Position numbers and translations under genes: made by a program. Under the pieces are notes generated by a model. That model was not told where the DNA came from. It was given only the letters and a program-made list of their open reading frames with translations, and made no database searches. Positions 12,806-22,500 of a DNA stretch of 64,000 bases are shown here, one piece after another. Every line of letters starts with the position of its first letter. Position 1 is the first letter of the stretch. Source of the stretch: Phycisphaeraceae bacterium (lineage in GTDB: Bacteria > Planctomycetota > Phycisphaerae > Phycisphaerales > UBA1924); assembly GCA_019636495.1 (NCBI GenBank), contig JAHBXL010000001.1:434001-498000 (forward strand), given 5' to 3'.

Positions 12806-14224
12806 CTACGCGGATGCTACCCGATGCCGCTGTCTCAGGCCGAGCACGGCCGACAGGCGGGCGACCGGGCGAGAAGGAACGATGAAGGCCTGCCCATCCC
12901 GTTGCAGCGCAGCCGCCGCGGCGGTGTATCCGCTGCGCGCAGCCCCCTCCATGGTCGCCGGCCATCCGGTGTCGGTGTAGTCGCCCGCGAGGATGATGCC
13001 CGATGGCCCCACCGCGCATGGACGTATGCCCTCGCTCTCGGGCGTGGGAGCAAACGTCGCGAGTTTCTCCTTCACAGCGCGCACACGCACCAATCGGGCC
13101 GCGCGCGAATCGGGCAGGCAGGCGTGCATGTCGGCCAGCACGCGCTCGCCGATCTCCCGCTCATCGAGCGCGACCCAGTCATCCGCAGCGCTGATGACCG
13201 CGTGCACGTAGGTGCCCGCATCGTTCTTGCGGAACAACCATTGCGTCGGCCGCTCAACCAGCACGCAGTGCGGCATGGTCCCCAGCACGTTGCGGTCGAA
13301 CTCGAGGTGCACGCCGAGAATGGGGCTGTGCGTGAACCGGTCCAGCGGCGCAAAGCGGGCATCCCGCGTGCGGTCGGCCTCGCCCACCAGCCGGTTCACG
13401 CGCTCGACGGGCACCGCGCACACCACCGCATCGGCTTCGAATCGTCGGCCATCGGTCGTCATCGCGCTGCGGGCATCAAGCCGCTCCACACCCGCGCCCA
13501 GTTCCACGCGCCCGCCAGCGTCCGAGACGATCGCCTCCGCGCGCTCGTACAACTCCACCAGCGGCACGCTCGGCACACCGATCCGCGCGGCCTCGCGATT
13601 CGCAAGGAAGCCCTCCTGGAACACGTGCAGCGCAACACTCGCGGCGACGCGGTCGATCGCCAGGTTGCACGCGCTCACAACAACCGGCTCCCAGAACCGG
13701 CGCACCACCCGCTCGCTCTGCCCGTGCCCGCGCAGGAACTCGCCGAACGTGTGCGACTGCCAAGCCGCGCGGTCGGTCCGCAGGATCGCCATGCAGCACC
13801 GCCCGATCGCCGAGGACTCGCGAAGCGACAGCAGCGGCGCCCGCAGCATCGACACGCCGAAGTGCGCAGGCGCGGGCAACGGCCCGGGGCGGATGATGCT
13901 CATCGTCGGGACGGCCCGCGCATCGCTCTGGAGAGCGGTGCCACCGTCTGCCCAGTACTGCGCATCGTGCCAGCGGACCTTCTCCGCCGCGCCCAGCCGT
14001 GCCAGCAGATCGAGATAGTTCGTGCAGCAGCCGAGTACCACGTGCTGGCAGTTGTCGAGCACCTGCCCCGAGCGCACATCCTTGAACGAAGTCGCCCGCC
14101 CGCCGAGTTTCTGACGCGTCTCCAGCAGCGTGACACGCGCACCCGATTCGGCCAGCCGCACCGCCGCGGCGAGTCCGGCAATGCCGCCCCCGACAACCAG
14201 CACGTTCGACGCCGCCGACTTCAC
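12806..14224 (-). CDS. hpnE: hydroxysqualene dehydroxylase
   Basis: This is an FAD-dependent amine-oxidase/phytoene-desaturase-like enzyme of 472 residues. In HpnCDE pathways it reduces hydroxysqualene to squalene. The N-terminus has the dinucleotide motif VVGGGIAGLAAAVRLAE followed by ETRQKLGGRATSF. The C-terminal FAD segment has LAGDYTDTGWPATMEGA. The start is GTG at 14224, overlapping the hpnD stop (GTGA), so translation is coupled. Position directly after hpnC and hpnD supports the assignment over a carotenoid desaturase. Confidence 0.9.
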   Translation of the reverse strand: MKSAASNVLVVGGGIAGLAAAVRLAESGARVTLLETRQKLGGRATSFKDVRSGQVLDNCQHVVLGCCTNYLDLLARLGAAEKVRWHDAQYWADGGTALQSDARAVPTMSIIRPGPLPAPAHFGVSMLRAPLLSLRESSAIGRCCMAILRTDRAAWQSHTFGEFLRGHGQSERVVRRFWEPVVVSACNLAIDRVAASVALHVFQEGFLANREAARIGVPSVPLVELYERAEAIVSDAGGRVELGAGVERLDARSAMTTDGRRFEADAVVCAVPVERVNRLVGEADRTRDARFAPLDRFTHSPILGVHLEFDRNVLGTMPHCVLVERPTQWLFRKNDAGTYVHAVISAADDWVALDEREIGERVLADMHACLPDSRAARLVRVRAVKEKLATFAPTPESEGIRPCAVGPSGIILAGDYTDTGWPATMEGAARSGYTAAAAALQRDGQAFIVPSRPVARLSAVLGLRQRHRVASA

Positions 14225-15198
14225 GACCGCCACCACCCCCGCCTGGAGCCCCACGCCGCGCGGAGCGCAATGGTCGCCTTGCTCGCGCTGCTCAGGCGGA
14301 CACGCTGCGCACTGACAATCCGAGCGGGATCGCCCTCGATCACGCCAAGCAGCCCCGAGTAGATCCGCGTCATGGCCCAGAGCGTCGGCGCGCAGTCCGC
14401 GCTCACCAGGCTCTCCAGTTCCGCCGAAGCGTCGTAGTGCGCCCGCGCCAGTGCGGCCTGCTCCCGCACCAGCGCCTCGCACTTGTCCGGAGCGCCCCAC
14501 GCACGCAGCGATTCGGGCGTGATCCCATGCCGCGAGAAGGCCTCGGCCGGCAGGTACACCCTTCGGGGCGTGTCGTCATAGTCCTGCGCAAAGTCCCGCA
14601 GGATGTTGGTCCGCTGGAACGCCTGCCCGCGGCGGATCGCCAGCCTCTCGGCGTGCTCGCGATCGACCCCCGCGCGAAGGCCCCAGATCGAAAGGCACGC
14701 CAGCCCCGCCGTCGAGGCCACGCGGTAGCAGTAGCGCTCAAGGTCGGCCTCAGTCGTCACCGGACGCGCGGCCAGATCATCCTCCAGCCCCGCGAGCATG
14801 TCGCGAAAAACCCGCGCAGGCACCGGGTAGTGCGCGATCGTCGCCGCCAGCGCGATCCAGAATGGCTCCCGGCTCTCGACCACATCGCGGTGCAACAGCC
14901 GTTCGGTGTTCGCGGCAAACGCCGCGAGCGCGGCCCGCCGCTCATCGATCGACACCGGCGCATCGACCGCATCATCGGCCGCGCGCATCCACGCATAGAT
15001 GGAGTAGATCGCCGACCGCCGCGGCTCGGGAGTCAATCGCAAGCCATAGTAAAAGTTCCGCGCCCGCGACCGCACCACCTGCGCGCACGCCGCGTAGGCC
15101 ACGCCCAGTTCGCCGCTCAACGAAACCGCGGGCGTACCTGTCGAATCGACCGGCGCGGCGTCAAGGCTGCTCGTGCTGGCGGTGGCGGAACGGGTCAT
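14221..15198 (-). CDS. hpnD: presqualene diphosphate synthase
   Basis: This 325-residue squalene/phytoene synthase-fold enzyme is predicted to condense two farnesyl diphosphates to presqualene diphosphate. It carries an Asp-rich motif in WMRAADDAVD and a second one in LRDFAQDYDD, plus the typical FYYGLRLTPEPRR opening. It sits 6 bp downstream of hpnC and overlaps hpnE by 4 bp, giving the canonical hpnC-hpnD-hpnE order. The HpnC/HpnD distinction rests on order and on the RxxxxAIYSIYAWMR form of motif I. Confidence 0.9.
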   Translation of the reverse strand: MTRSATASTSSLDAAPVDSTGTPAVSLSGELGVAYAACAQVVRSRARNFYYGLRLTPEPRRSAIYSIYAWMRAADDAVDAPVSIDERRAALAAFAANTERLLHRDVVESREPFWIALAATIAHYPVPARVFRDMLAGLEDDLAARPVTTEADLERYCYRVASTAGLACLSIWGLRAGVDREHAERLAIRRGQAFQRTNILRDFAQDYDDTPRRVYLPAEAFSRHGITPESLRAWGAPDKCEALVREQAALARAHYDASAELESLVSADCAPTLWAMTRIYSGLLGVIEGDPARIVSAQRVRLSSASKATIALRAAWGSRRGWWRS

Positions 15199-15204
15199 GG
15201 AGAA

Positions 15205-16344
15205 TCACGCGCGGCGGCTGCCGGCGACCCGCGACCGGACCCAAGCCCGGGCGACGAGCGCCGCCTTCGTCACTTTGCCGAGCCGCGGCCGGTGCCACAG
15301 CGTTGCGCATCCCATGCGCTCGACAGCCCTGACGATAGCCTCGCCGCCCGCGCCAAACAGCCAGACCACCGGGGCCAGCCCCGGGTCCAGATGCCGCGGC
15401 AGGCGATGACCCGCCAGGAACAACTCCGATGTCCGCTCCACCAGCGGCCGGACGGCGCGGATGTACTTCACGCGTGCCGCGGCATCCTCGGGCGCGTTCA
15501 CCCATGCCCTGAGCATCTCGGGCGAGATGCCCGTCTCCTTTGAGGGCAGATACACCCGGTCGCGTTCCAAAAGGTCGCGCCGCACATCCTGCCAGAAGTT
15601 GATCAGTTGCAGCGCGGTGCACGTCGCATCGCTCATCGCGAAGCGCTCCGCGTTCGCGGCATCGATCTCCGGCGGCGCATACCCGCCGAGCATCAGCACG
15701 ATCCGGCCCACCGGGTTCGCGCTCCGCGTGCAATAGTCCACGCACTGGTCCCACGTCTCGTACACCGTCACGCGCTGGTCCTGCTCGAAGGCATCGACCA
15801 GGTCGAGGAACGGCTTCGCGCTCAACCCATGCGCGGCGTGTTTGCGAGCGGTCTCACGCAGCGCGATGAACACGGGGTGAGTGGGGGCGGTGGGGGGCTG
15901 GGTGCCTGTGAGATCGAAACACGAGACCGTCTCGCGCTTCCACCAGTCGAGCAGCGCGAGCGACCGCGCCCGCGCGGCATCATCGGCCCCGGTCTCATCG
16001 CCCAGGTCATCGGCCCAGCGGCAGAAGGCATAGACCGCCGCGAAGTCCTCGCGCAGATGCCCCGGCACCAGCGAGGTGAGAACGCTGAAGTTCTCGTAGT
16101 GCGAGGTGGCGAGCCCGCGGCAGTAATCGAGGGCCGCGGCGAGGGACATCGCCTCCCGTGCGGGTGCCTCCGGCCCGATCAAGTGCAGCAGATCAATGGG
16201 CGGCACGCGCGGGTCAAGAGTGGGGGAGGCGGGCGGCGGCTGAAGCCCCGGCGCCTCGGGGGTTGGGGGCGGAGGTGTGTGCGTTTCCGCCGCGGGCATG
16301 GGGGAGCGTATTCGTTCCAGGGCCTGCGAAGCAGGCTCGGTCAT
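15205..16344 (-). CDS. hpnC: hydroxysqualene synthase (HpnC-type squalene synthase)
   Basis: This 379-residue enzyme of the same fold as HpnD converts presqualene diphosphate to hydroxysqualene. A Pro-rich N-terminal region of about 60 residues precedes the catalytic domain. Asp-rich motifs are AFCRWADDLGDE and NFWQDVRRD. CAGGAG stands 10 nt before the ATG at 16344, so this start is preferred to the ATG at 16383. It is the first gene of the squalene operon and is divergent from ispH, which makes isoprenoid precursors, so the intergenic region of about 80 bp probably carries both promoters. Confidence 0.88.
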   Translation of the reverse strand: MTEPASQALERIRSPMPAAETHTPPPPTPEAPGLQPPPASPTLDPRVPPIDLLHLIGPEAPAREAMSLAAALDYCRGLATSHYENFSVLTSLVPGHLREDFAAVYAFCRWADDLGDETGADDAARARSLALLDWWKRETVSCFDLTGTQPPTAPTHPVFIALRETARKHAAHGLSAKPFLDLVDAFEQDQRVTVYETWDQCVDYCTRSANPVGRIVLMLGGYAPPEIDAANAERFAMSDATCTALQLINFWQDVRRDLLERDRVYLPSKETGISPEMLRAWVNAPEDAAARVKYIRAVRPLVERTSELFLAGHRLPRHLDPGLAPVVWLFGAGGEAIVRAVERMGCATLWHRPRLGKVTKAALVARAWVRSRVAGSRRA

Positions 16345-16427
16345 CTGCAACCGACTCCTGCCCAACGTGTGAGAAGTGCACATGGCTTGCCTCTCGCCAC
16401 GGCCCGGACCCCTCTACGATCGCCCAT

Positions 16428-17474
16428 ATGCGCATCCTCCTCGCCAATCCCCGCGGCTTCTGCGCGGGCGTGCACATGGCCATCGACGTGGTTGACCAGG
16501 TTCTGGGCCTGTGCCCGGACCAGACGATCTACGTCTACCACGAGATCGTGCACAACAAGCATGTCGTCAACCGCTTCATCCATCGCGGGGTGCAGTTTGT
16601 CGAAGAACTCACCGACGTGCCCGAGGGCTCGATCGTGGTCTTCTCGGCCCACGGCATCTCCCCGGCGGTGCGCGAACTGGCCAAGCAGCGAAAGTTCACA
16701 ACGGTCGATGCCACCTGCCCGCTGGTCACCAAGGTGCACTCCGAAGCCATCCGCTATGCGCGGCAGGGGTACGACATTCTGCTCGTCGGCCACGCCTCGC
16801 ACCAGGAAGTCGTCGGCACACGCGGCGAGGCTCCGGATTCGATCCAGGTGGTGGAGTCGCCCGACGACATCCCGAACCTGAAGATCCGCGATCCGAAGAA
16901 GATCGTGTATCTGACGCAGACGACACTCTCGACGGATGATGCCGCGGTGATCATCGACGCGCTCAAGGCGGCTTTTCCCGGCATCAAGGAACCGCCCAGC
17001 AGCGACATCTGCTACGCCACGACCAACCGGCAGGCGGCGGTCCGGCAGATCGCGCCCGAGTGCGACCTCGTGCTGGTGGTGGGGTCGAAGAACTCGAGCA
17101 ACTCGGTGCGGCTGACGGAGATTTCGGCGAACGTCGGCGTGCCCGCCTACCTGCTCGACGATGTCTCCGAACTCCGCGATGAATGGTTCAAGGGCGGCGG
17201 GAGCGAGACGGTGCTGATCACCGCGGGTGCCAGTGCGCCCGAGGACCTTGTCGCCGAACTCTGCCGCCACCTGCTCAACCGCTACGGCGGCACCATCGAG
17301 CAGCGCGATGTCTACGACGAGGATGTCGAGTTCGGCCTTCCCGCGACGCTCAAGCGGCTGATGCGCGAGCAGGGGATCGACCCCGATTCCAAGCGCATCC
17401 GCGTCGGTCATCACGAGATCACCGAGGAGTTGTACGGCGCGGTGCCGCTGACTGTCGGCGGCAAGGCGGTGTGA
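16428..17474 (+). CDS. ispH: 4-hydroxy-3-methylbut-2-enyl diphosphate reductase
   Basis: This is the last enzyme of the MEP pathway, a [4Fe-4S] protein that makes IPP and DMAPP. The 348-residue protein starts MRILLANPRGFCAGV with the first cluster cysteine at residue 12. The other two are in DATCPLVTKV and SDICYATTNRQ. The substrate-binding GSKNSSNS motif is present. The frame upstream of the ATG at 16428 is not IspH-like. It is divergent from the squalene operon, so precursor supply and squalene formation are linked by position. Confidence 0.97.
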   Translation: MRILLANPRGFCAGVHMAIDVVDQVLGLCPDQTIYVYHEIVHNKHVVNRFIHRGVQFVEELTDVPEGSIVVFSAHGISPAVRELAKQRKFTTVDATCPLVTKVHSEAIRYARQGYDILLVGHASHQEVVGTRGEAPDSIQVVESPDDIPNLKIRDPKKIVYLTQTTLSTDDAAVIIDALKAAFPGIKEPPSSDICYATTNRQAAVRQIAPECDLVLVVGSKNSSNSVRLTEISANVGVPAYLLDDVSELRDEWFKGGGSETVLITAGASAPEDLVAELCRHLLNRYGGTIEQRDVYDEDVEFGLPATLKRLMREQGIDPDSKRIRVGHHEITEELYGAVPLTVGGKAV

Positions 17475-17545
17475 GGCGGCTGTGGGGGGGCAATCGGGGT
17501 ACAGGTCGAGTGGTAGCGGCGCGGCGGGGTCGATACGCTGTGGCC

Positions 17546-17830
17546 GTGAGCAAACCACCAGCAAGCAAAGCCGCCGAGACCGGCGCACCGCCGATCGATC
17601 CGAAAATGGCCTTCGAGCACGCCTTGGGCGAGGTCGAGTCCATCGTGGACCGCCTGGAAGCCGGCGAGATCGGGCTGGAGGACGCGCTGGCCCAGTACGA
17701 GCGCGGCGTCGGACTCATCAATCTCTGCCGCGCCAGGCTCGACAGCGCGCAGCAGAAGGTCGAGGACCTCACGAAGCGGCTCGAACAGGCCGATAACGAG
17801 GGGCCGGACGGCGGCGCGGGCGAGTCGTAG
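17546..17830 (+). CDS. xseB: exodeoxyribonuclease VII small subunit
   Basis: This 94-residue protein matches the XseB helical hairpin: FEHALGEVESIVDRLEAGEIGLEDALAQYERGV... with the conserved LExA/SL-type and YERG segments. It assembles with XseA to degrade single-stranded DNA. The GTG start at 17546 is a choice; GTG at 17540 or ATG at 17606 (74 residues) are possible and no clear ribosome-binding site decides. XseA is not in the window. Confidence 0.88.
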   Translation: MSKPPASKAAETGAPPIDPKMAFEHALGEVESIVDRLEAGEIGLEDALAQYERGVGLINLCRARLDSAQQKVEDLTKRLEQADNEGPDGGAGES

Positions 17831-17872
17831 CCCCGCGCGGCAGTGTTCCGTCCCCGTACCTGTCAACGCGCG

Positions 17873-19573
17873 ATGCCCGAGTACCAACTCTACATGTACG
17901 GCCTGCAAGCGATGTGGGTGGTGTTCATCTTCGCGCTGGGCGCGTGCGTTGGCTCGCTCATCAACGTGCTGGTGTACCGCCTGCCGCTGGGGCTCAGCGT
18001 CGTCACCCCGCCCTCGCGATGCCCCGCATGCGAGACCCGGCTCTCCTGGCGCGACAACATCCCGATCTTCGGCTGGATCGTGCTCCGTGGCCGCTGCCGA
18101 TACTGCCGCTCGGCCATCAGTCCCGAGTACCCGCTGGTCGAACTCCTCGTCGCCCTGCTGTTCGCCGCGTTCTTCGTGCTGTGGTACATCGTGCCCAACA
18201 ACGCCGTCTGGCTCGATGTACAGTGGGGCGCGATCAAACCCGAGTGGGCGCGGCCGGACGTGTTCTTCGGCTGGCCGCGAGACACCTGGCCCATCTTCAT
18301 CGTGCTGCTCGCCCTCCTCGGCGCATTGGTCGCGATGACCATCGTGGATGCCAAGACCTTCACCATCCCGCTCGAACTGCCATGGTTCGCCACGGCCGTC
18401 GCGCTGGTTTTTCACGTCGGCTACGCCGCGTATCTGTCGTCGACGGGCGGCAGACTGCCGCAAACCGCCTTCGGGACGGCGTGGGCCATCCCGCTTCCGG
18501 GCTGGAACGGCCGCGGCCTGATAAGCCCCGAAGTGTCATCGTGGTGGCTCGGCGCCTCGTTCGGAGGAACGCTCGGGCTGGTCATCGCCAACGTGTTGCT
18601 CGCCGCGCGGCTCATCCCGCGATCGTTCGCCGACTACGACGAGTGGGAGCATCGCGTCCGCGCCGAGGCCAAGGCTCAGAGGGCGAACGCGCCGGGCGTG
18701 CCCGCCCCCATGGCCGAGCCCCGACTCGACGCCGAATCCCCAGTCGCGATCGAGCCCGCCGCCACGCCCGCATCAACAGCGGGCGATCACGCTGCGGTCT
18801 GGCGAGGGTTGAAAGCCGCCGCCCTTGCCGCGGCGGTCTTCGCGGCCCTTGCCGCCGCCGGCGCATGGCTCGGACCGGCGATGAACCTTCCGAAGTGGTC
18901 CGGCCTGCTGGCCGGCGCGCTCCTTGCGCCGTTCATCTACGCCGTCGCGGCACGCTTGATGGAGTCTTCCGCCCACGCCCACGGCAACGCCGATGCCGAC
19001 TCGACGGCCGCGGCTGCGCAGCCCGGAATACCTTCCGATGGCGACGAACTCCCGCCCGACATGTGGATCCGCTATCCCCACGCACGCCGCGAATTGCTGA
19101 AGGAGGTCCTCTTCCTTGCGCCGTCGATTCTGCTCGCGTTCATCGGCGGGTGGCTGTTCCAGTCGTGGCTCTCGTCGCGTCCTGTCGCGCCCGCGCTGTG
19201 GATCATGGTCGCCGGGGGCGTGCTGCAGGGCTATTTAGTCGCGGGCGCGATCGTTTGGGGCGTGCGCATCCTCGGCACGCTCGGATTCGGCAAAGAGGCC
19301 ATGGGCCTGGGCGATGTCCACCTGCTCGCGGCGGTCGGCGCGTGCATCGGCTGGGTCGATGCAGCGTTGGCTTTCCCGCTTGCCGCGGTGGTCGGGCTCT
19401 ACTGGGTGTTCGTGTCGGTCGTGCGCACCGGCGGCACGCCGCGCGCCATGCCCTTCGGCCCATACCTCGCCGCGGCGACTGTGCTGGTGGTTCTGTGCAA
19501 GCCTCTGTGCGAGCGCGGCCTGAACTGGCTGCTCCCGCCGCTTCTTGGGCAGTTGCCGATCAACCTGCCTTGA
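17873..19573 (+). CDS. prepilin peptidase (A24 family), enlarged
   Basis: This membrane aspartic protease cleaves and N-methylates prepilins. The 566-residue protein begins with a hydrophobic segment containing GACVGSLINVLVYRLP, followed by the two CxxC pairs (CPAC and CRYC) of the N-terminal methyltransferase domain. The first catalytic Asp is in MTIVDAKT and the second in GLGDVH. The usual length is about 250-300 residues; here some 250 extra residues, including a hydrophilic stretch and additional membrane helices, sit between the two catalytic motifs. The ATG at 17873 begins the conserved part. It can serve the three prepilin-like proteins in this window. Confidence 0.9.
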   Translation: MPEYQLYMYGLQAMWVVFIFALGACVGSLINVLVYRLPLGLSVVTPPSRCPACETRLSWRDNIPIFGWIVLRGRCRYCRSAISPEYPLVELLVALLFAAFFVLWYIVPNNAVWLDVQWGAIKPEWARPDVFFGWPRDTWPIFIVLLALLGALVAMTIVDAKTFTIPLELPWFATAVALVFHVGYAAYLSSTGGRLPQTAFGTAWAIPLPGWNGRGLISPEVSSWWLGASFGGTLGLVIANVLLAARLIPRSFADYDEWEHRVRAEAKAQRANAPGVPAPMAEPRLDAESPVAIEPAATPASTAGDHAAVWRGLKAAALAAAVFAALAAAGAWLGPAMNLPKWSGLLAGALLAPFIYAVAARLMESSAHAHGNADADSTAAAAQPGIPSDGDELPPDMWIRYPHARRELLKEVLFLAPSILLAFIGGWLFQSWLSSRPVAPALWIMVAGGVLQGYLVAGAIVWGVRILGTLGFGKEAMGLGDVHLLAAVGACIGWVDAALAFPLAAVVGLYWVFVSVVRTGGTPRAMPFGPYLAAATVLVVLCKPLCERGLNWLLPPLLGQLPINLP

Positions 19574-19590
19574 GCGTGTCGCGCGACGAT

Positions 19591-22500
19591 TCACTCCTGC
19601 GCCGTCGGTTCCACGCGCCGAACCCCGTCTGTCAGAGCCAGTTCGCCCAGCCTGCCCAGCGGGATGACACCGATGACCACATTTGCGGCGGGCGCGGCGC
19701 TCTCGATGCGCAGCCCTGCGCTCCGCAAGCGCGAGAGCATGGCCTCGCCCGTGTCGGAGACCAACACCGTCACCAGCGCACCCAGCGCTTCGCCCATCGG
19801 CGCCTCCCCGCCGCCGCCGAGTTCGTGAATCTCGATTGCGGCGTTACGACCCATCTGCATCGCCTCCGCGGCCGACAGGTTGTTGCACACAGCGACCTCG
19901 ACCCCCAGCCGTGCCATGCCGGTCTGGCTCTCGCCGAAGACGTACAGCCACAGTCGCTCATCGATCCGGCGGCGGAGTTCAGCGCGCCGCGCCTGCTCGT
20001 GCAGGTCGCGCCGCGCCTGCTCGGCGAACGCCGCGACTTGTTTCAACTGCGCCTCGGGCGGAGCCTTCGCCTCGTTGAGCACGTTGCACAGGTCGATGGC
20101 GACCGGATAATCGGGTGCGACCTGTGCCAGCCCGCACGCAAGTTCGCGCGCCTGCTCGCTCTGCTGTTGCTGCGCGAGTTGTGCGACGCGCAGCACGACC
20201 TGCTCGCGCGCCACGACGCTGTTGACCTGACGCCCGCTGCCCGCAACATCGTCGATGAGCACCGGCACGGTGTTGAGCAACTGCGTGCCCACCACGCCGG
20301 CGTGGTCGTAGGCCGGTCGAGACTCCTGATCGTCGCCAGTCCTTGACCGTCCCTGCAGGGCCCGGCCGACCATGTCCGCTCTGCCGCGCTCCTGGCTCTG
20401 CATTCGAGCCTCTTGCCCGGCCGCGAACAGATTCAGATTTCGGCGCATGGCCTCCTCACGGTTCCGCCCATCGGCCCGGTTCCCGGTCGAATCGGCCGGC
20501 AGCGCGCCCCTCGCCGGCGCGGCGGCTTGCGGCGGTGGCGTCGTCGGCGCGGCGTACGCACCGGACTTTGCCTGGCCGCGTTGCTCCGGATGGCTGCCGG
20601 GGGCCGGCGGTGCAGCGGTCGGCGCTGGCATGCGCACAGCCGAGACCTCCGTGTCTCCTCTGGATGCCTCCGCCGGGCGTTCCATCCGAATCGCGTCCGT
20701 TTCCGCGAGCCAATCGGCCTGCACCTGCACACGCACAATCGGCGGAACTGGTTCGTTCTGGGGCACGGCGCGCGTCCGCCACGTCTCATCGTGTTGCTGC
20801 GCCGGCGTGCCGAAGAACCCGCCGTAGTCCGTGCCCGCGGGCAGTTCGATCGGCACGTTCACCAGCCTGGGCTTGCCCGCGATCGTCATGCGCAGTTTGT
20901 CCACCGCGACAAACGATGTGTACTCCGACATGATGCCGAACCGCTCGCCGACGCGCACGATCTCCTGCCGGAGTTCATGTGGCAGCGTGCCCTGCTGCAC
21001 ACCCGCGAGGTCGCGCGACTTGATCTGCTCGATCTTCGCCCGCGCCCACATCGTCGCGATCGTGTCGTGCTCGGGCTGGCGCTCCGGCAGCGAAAGCGTG
21101 ATGACACGTCGCCACGGTCCCGCCGCGGTGTTGCCGCGGATCACGACAGCGCCCTCGCCCGGCGCGGTGTAGCGGCCCAGGATGACCAGCGGCTGCTCAT
21201 CAAACAGGTCCGGGATGTTGTCGAGCGAAGGCAGCACGTCGAGCACCGGCAGTTGCTCGGTGAACTGAACGCGGATGTCCGTCAGCACCGGCGTCCGCGT
21301 CCGCCGCGTGAAGCGCTCCACCGCCGCATCCGCGTCCGACTCCAGCAGCACATACTCCGCCGCGCCACCGCCCGCCTGCGCCATCGAATCCAGCAGCAGA
21401 CGATTGACCGAGTTGCCGATGCCGAACGTAAACACGCGCGTCGTGCCCCGGTGACGCTTCACGGCATCGATGATCGCCAAGTCGTTGCCGACATAGCCAT
21501 CGGTGAAGAACATGGCGATGCGCAGCGGCCGCACCCGGTCCTCCTCGACCGGAGCCTGCCGAAGCGCGGCCTCGATCGCCGTCATCATCTCCGTCCCGCC
21601 GCCGCCTTGCAGCCCGGCCAGCAGTTGTCTCGCCTCGGCGATGTTCTGCATCGTCGCCGGTCGCGGCGATGGCCACAGCACCCGCGTCGCGCCCGAGAAC
21701 GTGATCACGTTGAACGTGTCACTCCCGCGCATGGTCGAGAGAGCCCTGTCCACCACCTCGCGTGACCTCTCCATCGGGAATCCACGCATGGAGCCCGATG
21801 TGTCGAGTACAAAGACCAGTTCCCGCGGCACCGCCATCGCATCGTCCACGCGCGCCGGCGGGCGCAGCATGAGCGCGAAGAAGTTGCCGTGCGGGCCGGT
21901 GTGCGTGAACACCTGGTCGGTCACGTGCTCGGCGCTCTGCTTCCACGTGAGCACAAAGTCGCGGTTGGGGATCGCGTTGAGTTTCTCCAGCGAGATCACC
22001 GTCCTCCGCGGCAGGCCCGCGGCGTTGGTCACCGTGTCGGCGCGCGTGGTCTTGTGAAGCGGGGACTCGATGCCCAGAATCCCCGGTCCGCCCGTATCGA
22101 TCGTGACGCTGATCGACAGATCGTGCCCGGCGCGCGTTCCTGGCGGCAGGGGCATGGGCGTGATACTCGCCGCATCGGGCACCTGGTCGGTGTTCTCGCC
22201 GAATGCCTCGCCGGGTCCGACACCGTGGCTCCGGTCTTGGTGGCCCCGGTCTTGGTGGCCCCGGTCTCCAGACCGGGGCGAATCTTCACTCTCAACCAGA
22301 GGTGACTCAATCGTGAACCAGCGCGCGCCGATGTGCCCGAGCGACGGCGGGTAGAACATTCCCCGCTCCGTCGTGCCGTCGGCATAACGCACCTCCAGCG
22401 CATACCACCGCGGGTTGTCGGGGTCCATGACCGGCGGTTCAATGGGCGTCGCCCCGCGGATCGCCGCGGCGAGCAGTGTGATGTCCGGGTTGCGCTCGCT

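Noticed and set aside
16341..17588. 415-codon minus-strand frame across ispH
   Set aside because: It mirrors ispH in the opposite strand, and ispH motifs are complete on the plus strand.
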